Numbered from the stretch's first letter, positions 49,101-58,900 are shown. The stretch: 64,000 bases of DNA from Yponomeuta sedellus (GCA_934045075.1 OW203722.1:9699396-9763395); one strand, 5' to 3'. Notes: a model not told the origin generated them from the letters alone. Made by a program: numbers and translations.

Positions 49101-49688
49101 TGTCTCAATCCTGATCGCTACCTACATCCTCTCCATATGTACAAGCTAACGCAACATTCCTGTCTCAAGTTTGGTCTTTACATCCTCTTTCAGTCTACAA
49201 CGTTCTCTGCTTACACTATTGCGTATCTTGTCATACAAACTAATATCACACCTCTCAAGGATAATATTCATCCTTCATCCTTGATTCTTCTGCGATGCCC
49301 AAGTCTTTTTGCCATACTGGTTGGGACCGGCACTGCACACGTGCAACTAGTAGTTCCACTTCCTCAAATGCAGTTTAAATAGTCCATGGCAAAGGAAAAG
49401 ATCAACTTAAAAATTAAAGTTTCTAAGGGCCCTCTGGTTCTCAGGGCTTGAATATTACACGTTGCATAATGTTATCCATACAAAAAATGTTCTTATTTCA
49501 AACTCTGTAACAAATTCCCCGCAGGTAAGCTCGGCCACATAAACAGCGTGTCTCTCATCGATCGCGCGGCGCGCGTGCTGTTCCCGGCTTCATTTGCCCT
49601 GTTAAATCTGTTCTACTGGATGGTGTACGCTTTCTCTAACGACGACTTCGCTTGGAGTGACAATCCAATGAACACCCTCTCGCATTAA
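36711..49688 (+). CDS. CG8916-like: Cys-loop ligand-gated ion channel, GABA receptor subunit 8916-like (5' end missing)
   Basis: Ten exons (36711-37121, 39470-39537, 40576-40796, 41765-41847, 43455-43589, 45517-45644, 45735-45920, 47501-47629, 48521-48716, 49525-49688) join in frame to 572 residues ending at TAA. Seen: an extracellular domain with a Cys-loop (C240 and C254, 13 residues between), then M1 (about 322-345), M2 (354-372), M3 (385-408), a basic cytoplasmic loop and M4 (536-557). The family forms pentameric, usually GABA-gated, plasma-membrane channels in neurons. The M2 start ([15 protein letters not shown]) and the lack of an insertion before M1 fit the insect 8916 subunit better than GRD, which has a large pre-M1 insert; RDL and LCCH3 are excluded because they carry an alanine-arginine motif at M2. 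The first exon here starts at phase 1, so an upstream exon with the start codon and signal peptide is missing. Membership in the family is certain; the 8916 assignment is likely. Confidence 0.85.
37234..37332 (-). repeat. 3' LTR of the intronic LTR element
   Basis: In element orientation it starts TGTTGTGTCGG and ends ACTTAACA. It is preceded by the purine tract at about 37334-37344. Confidence 0.85.
37408..37850 (-). pseudogene. RNase H remnant of the intronic LTR element
   Basis: Minus-strand translation shows the reverse transcriptase / RNase H boundary of a Ty3/gypsy element: [14 protein letters not shown], then [29 protein letters not shown] and [15 protein letters not shown] at 37735-37737 breaks it between the first two motifs. 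Upstream catalytic reverse transcriptase sequence is absent. Confidence 0.85.
37850..38501 (-). pseudogene. Broken gag of the intronic LTR element
   Basis: An ATG at 38499-38501 opens a Ty3/gypsy-type Gag frame with a TTPFLG start and [11 protein letters not shown] motif. An in-frame TAG (38157-38159) interrupts it; the same frame continues beyond, through LLDKFVMG and [11 protein letters not shown], to about 37850, where the deletion junction joins it out of frame to pol. Confidence 0.75.
38547..38644 (-). repeat. 5' LTR of the intronic LTR element
   Basis: It matches the other LTR except for one missing T. It is followed, in element orientation, by a TGGCGAC primer-site-like motif near 38540-38546. 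Confidence 0.85.
38838..38957 (+). repeat. piggyBac-type MITE, right-half fragment
   Basis: It matches the right half of copy 1 through CCATTGGTGGCGCTAGTTAG. The terminal TTAA is lost. Confidence 0.75.
39186..39293 (-). repeat. Dispersed 'GGGGCACGGGTCTC' repeat, fragment
   Basis: Reverse complement of 31633-31740, within the intron after exon B's upstream flank. Confidence 0.75.
39470..39537 (+). CDS. CG8916-like: 8916-like exon B, ending at a GC splice donor
   Basis: The 68-base exon codes [20 protein letters not shown] and DM. The next exon continues with DYSMD, the classic [17 protein letters not shown] run of GABA-type subunits. The only donor that keeps this frame is GCAAGT at 39538, a GC-AG intron. 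No GT site nearby preserves the run. Confidence 0.85.
39545..40570. other. Intron of the channel gene
   Basis: AT-rich. It includes a reversed LINE tail (CACTTTATTGCACAACC near 39817) and a forward one (ACAATAAAGTTTCTCTATG near 40494). Confidence 0.5.
40576..40796 (+). CDS. CG8916-like: 8916-like exon C: ligand-binding loops A and E
   Basis: Residues 160-232. The exon carries [16 protein letters not shown] (loop A region) and [12 protein letters not shown] (loop E region). The acceptor is CATTCCTAG and the donor GTAAGA; it ends after two bases of an Arg codon. Confidence 0.9.
40845..41035. repeat. CTACG-rich intronic repeat
   Basis: Dense CTACG/CGTAG motifs in both orientations (TAGCTACGCCGCCGTAGC, CGCTACGACGTAGC), giving an imperfect palindrome; probably a decayed MITE. 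Confidence 0.5.
41765..41847 (+). CDS. CG8916-like: 8916-like exon D: Cys-loop
   Basis: Residues 233-260, with the complete disulfide loop: the two cysteines are separated by 13 residues and include the conserved FPMD. The acceptor is TTTTCAG and the donor GTAAGT. Confidence 0.9.
42641..42877. repeat. Foldback plus 94-bp tandem duplication in an intron
   Basis: The left arm 42641-42680 is inverted at 42746-42785. The segment 42692-42785 is then repeated directly at 42786-42876 with a three-base deletion. Confidence 0.8.
43455..43589 (+). CDS. CG8916-like: 8916-like exon E: loop B to loop C
   Basis: Residues 261-305. The exon opens with [12 protein letters not shown] (loop B side) and runs through [22 protein letters not shown]. 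There is no long insertion between this segment and M1, which argues against GRD. Confidence 0.88.
43595..45510. other. Intron of the channel gene
   Basis: No exon seen. A repeat with CTATGTCCAGCAGTGGAC and a GAAGAAG tail lies at 43867-43937. A 100-codon minus-strand frame at 44645-44947 has no recognisable domain. Confidence 0.45.
43867..43937 (+). repeat. LINE 3' tail with GAAGAAG end
   Basis: GGGCTATGTCCAGCAGTGG followed by ACATAATATAGCCTGAAG; a second copy lies at 51662-51727. Confidence 0.65.
45517..45644 (+). CDS. CG8916-like: 8916-like exon F: pre-M1 and M1
   Basis: Residues 306-348. It contains [19 protein letters not shown] followed by the hydrophobic M1 helix and ends in FWIHRE, just before M2. 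The donor GTATAC is weak but in phase 0. Confidence 0.9.
45735..45920 (+). CDS. CG8916-like: 8916-like exon G: M2 pore helix and M3
   Basis: Residues 349-410. The pore-lining segment has R353 at 0', G355 at 2', T359 at 6' and L362 at 9'. It is followed by the M2-M3 loop [16 protein letters not shown] and M3. The exon is phase 0 at both ends, with acceptor TTTTTTCAG and donor GTGAGA. Confidence 0.92.
45925..47020. other. Intron of the channel gene
   Basis: No exon seen. TTACGTTTTACCTAATAAAT and GACCCGTTTAA near 46888-46935 match a repeat at 3.88 kb. Confidence 0.45.
47022..47240 (+). repeat. tRNA-Tyr-derived SINE, 5'-truncated
   Basis: Starts inside the anticodon arm (GACTGTAAAACGGGAGG), then T-arm, linker and the GTGTAATATGTCCGTGAA end. 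Confidence 0.8.
47501..47629 (+). CDS. CG8916-like: 8916-like exon H: start of the M3-M4 cytoplasmic loop
   Basis: Residues 411-453: an acidic stretch ([12 protein letters not shown]) followed by a basic RRRSS tract that could be a kinase site. Phase 0 at both ends. Confidence 0.85.
48114..48185 (+). other. tRNA-like sequence
   Basis: D-arm-like GTAGCGGAGCGGTAGAAC, an anticodon stem around CCTCTCAATCGGGAGG and a T-arm GTGGGTTCGAATCCC. The acceptor stem does not close cleanly, so this is probably a tRNA relic or SINE head in the intron. Confidence 0.45.
48521..48716 (+). CDS. CG8916-like: 8916-like exon I: M3-M4 cytoplasmic loop
   Basis: Residues 454-518, low-complexity and basic, as usual for this variable loop. 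The acceptor is CTTTGCAG and the donor GTAAAT; it ends with one base of a Gly codon. Confidence 0.8.
48733..48850 (-). pseudogene. LINE ORF fragment
   Basis: Minus strand reads [15 protein letters not shown] with a charged downstream stretch, a degenerate form of the C-terminal RW.GH.ERM motif of moth LINE polyproteins. Confidence 0.6.
48845..49185. repeat. 56-bp tandem repeat, about six units
   Basis: Units start near 48850, 48906, 48962, 49018, 49074 and 49134, each with CATATGTACAAACCAACGCA. The unit is itself the LINE segment encoding LRWFVHM, so it arose by tandem duplication of that remnant. Confidence 0.88.
49525..49688 (+). CDS. CG8916-like: 8916-like terminal exon: M4 and stop
   Basis: Residues 519-572. 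[20 protein letters not shown] matches the invariant VSKIDR..R..FP lead into M4 in GABA and glycine receptor subunits. A short tail ends at TAA (49686-49688). A possible polyadenylation signal AATAAA lies near 50603. Confidence 0.9.
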
Positions 49689-50007
49689 GTAGGCTTATTC
49701 ACACAAACGTAATTAGGTAAACTTAGTAATCAATCGCATTTAGCCCCGTTTAATGTATTGAGCATCGCGGATCCACGGATGTACATCCATGCGCGCCCGG
49801 ATGTACTACATCCTCATTAAAAATTTTGCAGTGTTAGAATAATTTTTTTTCACATCTGTCTCACTCGGAAAAACCGGCTGCACCATTAAGACAGTTTTCA
49901 GTTCATGTTAGCTGAATACGAATAGACTTACATAAAGAAAATTCCTTCACGAAGGCACATACCTACTGTCACTACCTACGGTATATATTAAGGTGCTGGG
50001 GGGTTAA

Positions 50008-50172
50008 TCTATAATATAAAAATGAATCGCTGAATGTGTTGGTAAGCGCAAATCTCGAGATCAGTTTTTTAGAATATTCCTTGAAGTACGAGGATGGTTC
50101 TTATGGAGAAAAAATAAAAAATAATAAAATTATCGGCTGTTAGGCGTTAGGATGTTCGCTGGGTCAGCTAGT
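50008..50172 (+). mobile_element. Lep1-like non-autonomous Helitron, copy 1
   Basis: It starts TCTATAATATAAAAATGAAT and ends GGGTCAGCTAGT, the standard ends of the lepidopteran Lep1 family. Non-coding. Confidence 0.75.
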
Positions 50173-50347
50173 TTATAGTATAAAAATGAATCGCTGAATG
50201 TGTTGGTAAGCGCAAACCTCGAGAGCAGCTGAACCGATTACGCTAAATTTTTTTTTAGAATATTTCTTGAAGTACGAAGATGGTTCTTACGGAGAGAAAA
50301 TAAAGAATCGACTGTTAGGCGTTACGAAGTTCGCTGGGTCAGCTAGT
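50173..50347 (+). mobile_element. Lep1-like non-autonomous Helitron, copy 2
   Basis: Head-to-tail with copy 1: it starts TTATAGTATAAAAATGAAT and ends GGGTCAGCTAGT. Confidence 0.75.
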
Positions 50348-51115
50348 TAATTAAAAAGAAGTTATGTTTTTTATTCAATTGGTGGCGCTAGTTGGCAACC
50401 CCCAGAGCGGCTTAAGGATTTATTCCTGAAATAGACTTCACATAAATGCCTACTAGAGCTAACGGAGAAATTCAATAGGAAATGCACCGTTTGATAAACA
50501 AGGCATTATGTAGGTAAACTAGGTACCTACTTTTGAGTTAAAAATGTGCTTCATATCGATCGATATGAACTATACATTCTATGTTGCTCGTGTGTTGTAT
50601 AAATAAAATAGCTGCATTACGTTTCAGAGGTTTATTAATTCATTATTTTCCTACGCTGTATCAGTCAATCGTTTTCCGTCTTCGTGCCAATTTAGTAACA
50701 TTAGTACCTACAATTCACATTTTACGCATACTATTCGGTTGAAAACAATTCAAAATAAGTACATACTGACGATTGCTGAGCTAAATTTCAAGAATAACTT
50801 TCGAATAGCATTTTGCATAAACAAATAGGAACAAATTTATAACAACAACAACAAAAATATACAAATTGCTGCCAATTATTCACAACTAAAGTACGATATA
50901 CATAGGTAATGTAGAATCACAAAAAGGTAAGTGTTATTGGGTGTCTAAATAATTAATTGCACAATAATAAAAATAGGTACGTCCATAAATAATTTAATTA
51001 AGATTGCAAATGTTAAAGCTAAATCAAAAGCCCAAGGCAGCCCTCAAGAAGAATTTCCGATACAAACGTGGTTTGGATTTATGAGGCTATAATTTCCTTT
51101 TGATAAGTTTATTTC

Positions 51116-51225
51116 CACCAACGCGGAATTGGCCCGCGTGGTGGAGTATGGCCTAACCTTCCTATCATACAGGAAGAGACCCGTGCCCCAACAGCGGGGA
51201 CATATAAAGGTTGATATCTAAGTTT
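51116..51225 (-). repeat. Dispersed 'GGGGCACGGGTCTC' repeat, fragment
   Basis: Reverse complement of the 5' part of the 31.6-kb repeat. Confidence 0.7.
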
Positions 51226-51661
51226 GTTTCCAATTCGAAGCACGATCAAATATTCTGATTATGATTTATAACGTACTGGCAAAGTCTCATTGCATAGCGA
51301 TTGCTCATGTCGTTTGTAATTGAAAACCAAACTACGTTTGTATGGGAGATGCTGGCCTCAATTGCTTTACTTTTGTTTCTCTCCTGTCTTCACCATTCTT
51401 AGTCATAGAATATATTTTTGACAAATCTGGTCTAACCAAGACAGAGATATTTTATATTTTATACAATATAATTACGGACATTTTAGCCATATTTTCATCA
51501 GGTCAGGCCTTATTTGTTAAAACACAATTCCTCTAAAACACTATTCAGGGGCAGTTTAAATCAATCTGTGGTTACGTATTTTCCTTTATCACGACCTATT
51601 TTAACCCTGAGGTGTGTTTTAAGTGGTTGGGTTCTTTTATAAATAATACTTAATTTTATAA

Positions 51662-51727
51662 GTCTTTGATAGATAATATGGAGGGCTATGTCCAGCAGTG
51701 GACTACATAATATAGCCAGAAGAAGAA
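51662..51727 (+). repeat. LINE 3' tail with GAAGAAG end
   Basis: Second copy of the 43867-43937 tail. Confidence 0.65.
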
Positions 51728-51884
51728 GATAATATGGGGTACGATTTCATATTCATTCCAATATCCTATTATGGTAGGTGCTTAAAAGATAACACAATAA
51801 TGTACGTAATTTTATTTTCTGTAATAAGAACTCACGCAGAACACAATAACTTATTCTGGTCCCAAACTAGGATATAGGATAGGA

Positions 51885-51965
51885 AACACACCCAGACTGA
51901 GGCCATTTGTACGAATGTACGGCTGCCCACAGTGGAGATCGAACTCAGGACCTCCGGCTAGTGGT
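51885..51965 (-). repeat. tRNA-like SINE head fragment
   Basis: Minus-strand T-arm region GAGTTCGATCTCCACTG with a CCAAACTAGGATATAGG-type body beside it. Confidence 0.45.
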
Positions 51966-53711
51966 TGTTGGTGACTAGACACGATTTGTCAAAAGTATAC
52001 TCCTTCTTTTGCATTGTTCAAACATGCGAACGAGAGAGAAACTTCCTAACGTCCACGAGAATCTGTCAAGCGAAACACAACCTTAAAGGAAACAACATAA
52101 AGAGGCAAACCATAATCAAGGTGTCACGTCGCATTTATAATTTGCTTCTCTCACAGACAGTTTAGATTAAATGTATAGAATTATATTTACATTAAATAGG
52201 TCCTGTGTCTGAATGTAATTATAATATTGTAGATTAACATAATAGAATAAATGATAATTGTAATTGAGTAAAAATACCGTGTTTTACTTTAAATAATTTC
52301 TGCAGAATATAAGACATTTAAAAGAGAGCTATTAGTTAGGCATTGTATTGTTTGGTCCAACGGTAGTTAGTAAAATTCCAATTACTTAGTAACAGCCATT
52401 ATCTGGTAATATTTTTTTATTATCAATAGTTACTTTATGAGTTAGTTTGTAATAAACATGACTTCCCAGAAAGAGTTGAAATATAACTCCTCACCATAAG
52501 GAGCCCTTTTAGAAATCCACTTTCCTAAAATCTATAAATTGGAGACGGAGTAAAGTTCGTCAATCACTATTTAGCTACGTGTACAATATATAGAATCATC
52601 TGGAAGGCAATTATAATAAATAGGTTGTTTTTTTAAATACAATTGGAATGTATAGTATAAAGGCTTTCTCATAAGATTTAGAATCTTGACCGTTCTGGGC
52701 AAACGTTTTCAAATGTACTTCTGCTTACGGCAAGTATTCGTTAGCCAAATGTGGCTGAAAGAAGTCTTCGGCTTATACAGTTAATTATCTTGACTTATAA
52801 AATCACTCATTCAAAAGGTAAACAAGGAAAAACCTAACAAATATCGCAGCACAACTTTGTACAACATGTACCTACTTAAAAATATAGCACACGACACATT
52901 AATCTTACTGATAAAACACAAAACGACCAACGTGTGTAACATTGAAAGGACCTTTTCACTGTAAAAGCCAGCTCTATATATTTATGTTACAATTTAGCTA
53001 GTATCTTCTATTAATTTCTTCTTTTGAGTAAATTTATTTTTGAACAAAAATCGTCACAAAAGTTTTTATCTATGTACACATAAATAGGTCCAATATACAA
53101 GTTATATTTTAAATGAAATTTCATTGTAGACTAGACGTTCACCGTCGCAGAGGACTTTCGATATTTTTCAACCATTTACATTAGGCCATTTGCTAAGGAA
53201 TACATGAAGTAAAGTTAATGCATTACAATTGGAACACATCCAGTGTCTCCAGTAGGGGAAAGTGACAAGAAGCAGAACATTGGGTTAGTTAAAGTGCCAG
53301 CCAATAGCCAGTGGCCTGATTTTATTATGTGTATTCTTATTTTATTATAAGTATATTCTTAGCAATTGACCAACTGAAAATGGTAATATTTAGGCAAGAA
53401 GGTTAACCTTTCAACGGCGGAAAGGCAAATTTAATGTCTTTGTAGATTAAAAATATATCTAATAATGAATCTTATCTAATCGTATTTCTATTAATAGTAA
53501 AAAACTTCTGAGGATCGGAATCTGTACGTAATAAAGGGAGGTAATTTTGATAACACAAAATTCATCAACGTAGACATAGACCATTGTGTTAGATTACCTG
53601 AATTCATAGATGAGCATTTATTCAAAAAGTCTCATCTATGATAATATGTCCACTCAGTGCAAAAGGTAACTTTATATAAACTAAAATCAATTAGTCCATT
53701 TAGCACTCTCA

Positions 53712-53857
53712 GGGTTCTATCAGACAGAGAGCGGTCAGGCGTTCAAGCGATCCGCGTCCTTTGTGAGTATATCTATGTAACATAATACAACACAGAGAAA
53801 GCGAAACTGATCTCTTGATCGCTTAAACGCTTGACCGTTCTCTGTCTGATAGAACGC
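53712..53857. mobile_element. MITE with 3-bp target duplication TCA
   Basis: 146 bp with terminal inverted repeats GGGTTCTATCAGACAGAGAG / GCGTTCTATCAGACAGAGAA extending about 45 bp, flanked by TCA (53709-53711, 53858-53860). Confidence 0.8.
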
Positions 53858-54177
53858 TCAATCATCTTTTCACTCTGTCAGTTAATGTAAGTAACTAATT
53901 ACTTTTTAACAGCTTATACACGCTTAATTGAATCCGTCTATGCACAAAGAGTTATGCAAGCTCTAAAACGCATTATAATAGCCTTTAAACACTGGAGTAT
54001 TTTAATGTACTTACAATATACACTTATAAATAATAGAATATAGAAAATGAACATTCTCTTACGTTTGTAAAGTGTACCGTTAGTGGTACAGCGCATCGTT
54101 AATTTACAATATCAAATATATAATAAAAAAATCACAGATTCTAATTTTTTTAATAAATAGTTTTTTGTTTCATCTAC

Positions 54178-55989
54178 CTACTTTTCGAATTTGCCTACAA
54201 GAAGATAAACGTTCATGTTATCTTTGCCTTTGACATAGACGCTACCTCGAGGTTCGAATTCGTATCTATCGGCGAGGACGCCTATACATGCCTCGCCCAC
54301 CTGAATTCTTTTCACAACGCCTGTCGAGTCCATTCGTGAAGCGATGTTCACAGCGTCTCCCCAAATGTCATAGTACAACTTCGTTGTGCCAATAACGCCC
54401 GCCGTGACGTCACCAAAATTATATCCTATTCGCATAATAAAATCAAACTCGAGCAAATCTTGATTGAAGTTATCAACAACTTTTTGCATCTCCAAGGCAA
54501 AGTCCATCAGCTGATACAAATGGTCGTAGGTGCCACGGGAGGCATGTCTCAGATTGGGGTTAAGCCCGCTAGCAGCCATGAAGGTGCTGCCTATAGTTTT
54601 GATCTTTTCCACATGCTGGAACTCTGGCCTCTCTAACAACTCGTCGAAATCCGCAATCAATTCGTTTAGAACCCTCAAGTACTCTTTTCCTTTTAGATAT
54701 GACTCGTCGTACATTTCGTTAAAGTTTACTATGCTTGCAAATATAATGCCGACGTTTTTGTGGTTTTCGGAGTATTTGGCTGTGTTCTTTAATTGCTCCG
54801 CCACATGGCGCGGAATGATGTTGTGCAGGAGCCAGTCAGCCTGGTTGCGCATGTTTTGCACGCGCAGTTTATCCCGATTTGCCACGACATTGCTATAGAA
54901 ACTCAGCCGGTAGCTGATCTCGAACTCCCGATTCAAAAACCACACCAGCATCAGTAACAGTACAATGTCTAAATACAATTCGGTCAAATGCATTTTGTGT
55001 TGGACCGAATCCTTGCCTGTAAAGGCATTATTGACAAACCAATCATCCGTGGAATTGGACGTATTGTTCGCGTCGGTAATGTTGCGAGCGATAAATCGCG
55101 GCCTTAGCTTGATGTCGGCATCTAACAATTGATTATTCGCTTCGTGGCAGCCCAAAACCGCAAGAAAGAGGAATAGGCCGGCGTAAATCGTCACTAGAGA
55201 ATTCTTCACTAGCCAATTAGTCTGCGTGAAGTTACAGAAGTGAACAACACTCACACATAACAGATAGACGTAAAATGATTGTTCTCCTCTCAAAATAGTC
55301 ACTGTCGTACTCTCACAAGAGAAATTAATGAGAACGGCCAGTATAGGGAGACTGATCAGAATACTCCCGCACAAATGCCAAGGATACCAATTAGATAATT
55401 TTCGAAATATCCTGATGGACCTGGATAATGGGTTTACAACGAGCTCCTTTTTTCTCTTCCATTTCAAATAATGTCTGTACACGCATAGAGAAATCGCAAT
55501 AGCCTCAATGACTAAGAACAATATGAGCCATCCTATCCACCTCCACGTGCGATAGAGTAGGAATATGGACGCCGACACCACAAGGAATATTACGGCCGAT
55601 ACTAAAACGTCTAAAGCCGTATTGAATCTAGACGTGGTGAGGGTCGGCGGGAAATCCTCGGAGTCGTCACTTCTATGCGCCTTATCTCTATAGTGCTTTT
55701 CAATTTCGTCCGATTTGAAGAATAGCGTGAGCCTATTGAGTGGAGGTTGAACGAAGTAGTTAATGCCTGACCTTGCGTTGTCTTGCACACAGCGGATGAG
55801 TTGAAGGTCGGACTGTTTCCTCAGCTTCTGTAGTGAGTTGACTTGCTTCTGGTCCAGTGGCGGGGGCAACCGGCTTCTCGTGGGCGGATCGTTAAGGGAC
55901 GATTGGCTCGAGGTGTAGTAGCCGGAAACTCGGTGCTGCATAATGTCCGTCTGCGAGGTCGCCAGCGTTGTCTGATTCAGCGCGAATAT
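54178..55989 (-). CDS. Ac13E: Ac13E exon 7: second membrane domain and C2
   Basis: Residues 835-1437 in one uninterrupted exon: six more spans, a glycosylated outer loop (NIT, NNTS, NST), and the C2 domain with the adenine-contacting Lys, Asp and the Asn/Arg pair. TAG at 54178-54180 ends the protein nine residues after the last recognisable C2 strand. Confidence 0.95.
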   Translation of the reverse strand: MFALNQTTLATSQTDIMQHRVSGYYTSSQSSLNDPPTRSRLPPPLDQKQVNSLQKLRKQSDLQLIRCVQDNARSGINYFVQPPLNRLTLFFKSDEIEKHYRDKAHRSDDSEDFPPTLTTSRFNTALDVLVSAVIFLVVSASIFLLYRTWRWIGWLILFLVIEAIAISLCVYRHYLKWKRKKELVVNPLSRSIRIFRKLSNWYPWHLCGSILISLPILAVLINFSCESTTVTILRGEQSFYVYLLCVSVVHFCNFTQTNWLVKNSLVTIYAGLFLFLAVLGCHEANNQLLDADIKLRPRFIARNITDANNTSNSTDDWFVNNAFTGKDSVQHKMHLTELYLDIVLLLMLVWFLNREFEISYRLSFYSNVVANRDKLRVQNMRNQADWLLHNIIPRHVAEQLKNTAKYSENHKNVGIIFASIVNFNEMYDESYLKGKEYLRVLNELIADFDELLERPEFQHVEKIKTIGSTFMAASGLNPNLRHASRGTYDHLYQLMDFALEMQKVVDNFNQDLLEFDFIMRIGYNFGDVTAGVIGTTKLYYDIWGDAVNIASRMDSTGVVKRIQVGEACIGVLADRYEFEPRGSVYVKGKDNMNVYLLVGKFEK

Positions 55990-58900
55990 CTGAAATTAAC
56001 ACATAGACTATTATTAGCGTGGAAGTTTACTAACATTTTTCAACGATTCGTAATGCAGTTGCGATACCCGCGGCAGTAACCTATTTTTACGCCTCGGTTG
56101 GGTGAATGATGAGTCGATGTCTGTCGTTAAACGAAGTTGGATCGAGACGCGTGAAGGAAGCATTAATCAAACTAACACGGAAAGCTGATGTTCTGATGCC
56201 ATGGATCCAAATTTACTGGTGTTTTGAAGACTGGTGTTTTGTTATTACTTGGCTTGGTTTATGCAAACAAACTACTTGCTTTGCAGTTTACACATTTATA
56301 TTTGGGAACAATTATATCCCTATGCAAAATCCAGCTCACCAGTATGAACAGATTGAATCCATTACAAATCCCGAACTAATATCCACGTGACTTAGAATAG
56401 TACTCACCAGACCACTAACTGACATGACTAACTCCTTACAAATCAAATAATTTGCCTAAGAATCTGGCCAACAAAGTAGAACGGCTTGTAGATAGTGCAT
56501 ATTGTAATAATGTAAGTTCATAACAATTCATTTTTCTTTAAACAAATTGTACCCCAAGTTATTTCAACTAAAATTACTGATTTTTCTTCATCTTAGCTGC
56601 CTCGTTGGTCTACCTGGTTGGTATCACGTCTGATTACTATGCCGGAGGTAGTGGGTTTGATTCCCACTGAGATCCGCCGTATTGAATCGCCGAATTGAAA
56701 CTTGTACACAAGGTCTTAGTTGTGTGGATTATCATTAAAAATCTAGAAGGTCAAATAAGCACCTATGTTAACATACAACATCCATTGTAGCAGTTTCTGT
56801 GTTACACATTCTGAATAACACATTTAAACTTTGACTTCTAATCTTTACGTTTACCGGTGCCATAAAGATCATACAGCGTATCATTATCCAAATTATGTAC
56901 AAAATATAGACTGCAATAAATGTAAATATGAATTTACCTGCTGCTGTATACTGGACCGCCGACTGGTGCTGCGGATTCCGGAGTCCTTGCGACTGTTCAC
57001 AGAGGGGCAGAGACTGACCGCATCTTCCTGGTGCCGCAGGGGTGAGGTGGTGGCTCCGGGCGGCAAGGGGAGCTTCAGACGTCGGTCTCTGGGGCGAGCG
57101 AGCTCCCCGTGCGTAGTTATTGTAGAGCTCCGCGCGCGGCACACTGGGATCTGAGAATGGATTACGCAGCATTATCTTTTCTGGTAGAGAATACGGTGTT
57201 TTTGACGTTAATTTGACAAAATTTCGCAACTACTGAGCGCTACTACTAGAAAATTTGCCATATTTTGTAAAAATATGATCACTTTTCGATTCGTTCTAAT
57301 GTCTAACAGAGTTCATTGCAATTTTTATAATGAAAACGTTTACCAAGTCGTTATTCTTAACGTATTGTACTTAATTGTGGCGTATAGATCTGTGGCGTAT
57401 GTATAGATCACAATAATACCAGTATTAAAGTAGCTGATCAGATGTGAATGCAAGGCAATCCTCTTATCCTTCCGGAAATGAAGGGCTCTTCTCGGCAATA
57501 CTTACAACTTTTACTAGATCGTAATTTTTGACATACTATACATGCTCCATCCATACTAAAGCTTAAAGTGAAAATTGAACTATTTTCAAATTGTCTCCTC
57601 AGTAAAAGTTATTTATACTCTTAGTGAATCCATCTCCAAGTAATTTACCCCGAATCAAAAAGCAACCAAGCAACGGCAGTTGCCCAGGTCCGTATAATCA
57701 CCTCGATATTATTAGGCCGTCCATATTGCGACCGGTAGCTGCTGCTTCTCGCAAACGGCGACATATTGCTGCGCGACTGACTCAGATAGGAGCGAATGTC
57801 GATGATTTCCCGCTCAAATGCAGCCGTCTCGTGCGATCGGGGAATGTTCAGTCTACTCGCGCTCAAAACGGGAACACTCTTATTGTCTTGAGATTCTATT
57901 ACTATAGGCACTTGCTGGTAACCGTTGTTCGATTCGATGCCACCAGCGTCTCCCCTCTCCAAGAAGTGTATACACTTTTCGTTGAACTCGTGTTTCTTTA
58001 GCATGTGCAGTGGCGTATCAGAATGCTTTCTTAGAAACCTAGGCACCTTCCACCCTTTAAACTTCGTCGCATACTTGCCGTGACTCCCTAAAAGAGAACA
58101 AAATACTTCGAATTAAAACCAGGATCCAAATCACGGGTCATATCATATTAATAAGAGCGGAGTTACCGATACAAATTGATAGTATAAACCGTAATGGGTG
58201 CGTGAAGTACTCGTATAACGATCTCTTAACACGTCAAATTATATTTGGGCATCTCGTTAGAGCTCTAGACCACACGCGTCACAACATTACTAGAGTATGA
58301 ATAGAACCATTACAGATAGCTTGGCACACACTTAGATGTGTATTAAGAGGGTCTCGCGGGCACTCAAGCGCGTCTGCCCTTGAACTCAAGTTTTAAAATG
58401 TCTAAGATTTAATAAAAAATATTTCAGGAATCTCGTGTTTTCCTACAAAACGTGATCTCGTTTGTCATAACAACTATCCAATGACGGGTCAATGTTAATC
58501 AATTAGTCGTGGAGATAACGCGTATCATGCTTATGGAATTATTACGATTTAATCCTGAGATGTTCGAGTGGAATAATACAATGTTAGTGTCAACGGCGCC
58601 GGGAATGCTGTGAGCATCACCTTCAATCACTGCTTTGTCATGCCATTCTATCTTATCATGAACTTGCGTATTGATAACAGCCTCTGGCCAGTGGTGCAGT
58701 CGAAATAATATATCGATAAATGGAAAGCGTTGACAAAATCGTGACTGATGACTTTTACCAGGTTACATGACAGCTAACAACACAATTGCTGCTGCTTGCA
58801 GCTGGTACACTTTATCTCCCTAGGTAACATCAAGAGCATTGATCGCGGCAAATATAAGAGTACGCATTGTCTACACCGAAATAGGTACGCAATATGTTAC

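Larger units (their letters stand above)
49992..50411. mobile_element. piggyBac-type MITE, copy 3, interrupted by Helitrons
   Basis: Left end GGTGCTGGGGGG and right end (ATTGGTGGCGCTAG...AGAGCGGC) lie between TTAA sites (49988-49991, 50412-50415). Most of the left half is gone. Confidence 0.75.
50416..54177. other. Region between the convergent genes
   Basis: It holds the 3' ends of both genes and no gene I can support. A 64-codon frame at 51342-51536 is hydrophobic but unrecognised. Confidence 0.5.

Noticed and set aside
48787..49382. Plus-strand frames with repeated [12 protein letters not shown], and a CRISPR-like look
   Set aside because: Contiguous 56-bp tandem units with no distinct spacers; a minisatellite in a eukaryotic intron.
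36711..49688. Assignment of the receptor as RDL, LCCH3 or GRD
   Set aside because: M2 lacks the PAR/AAR motif of RDL and LCCH3, and there is no large insertion before M1 as in GRD.
54530..54898. 122-codon plus-strand frame
   Set aside because: It lies antisense inside the catalytic C2 exon of the cyclase and has no domain of its own.
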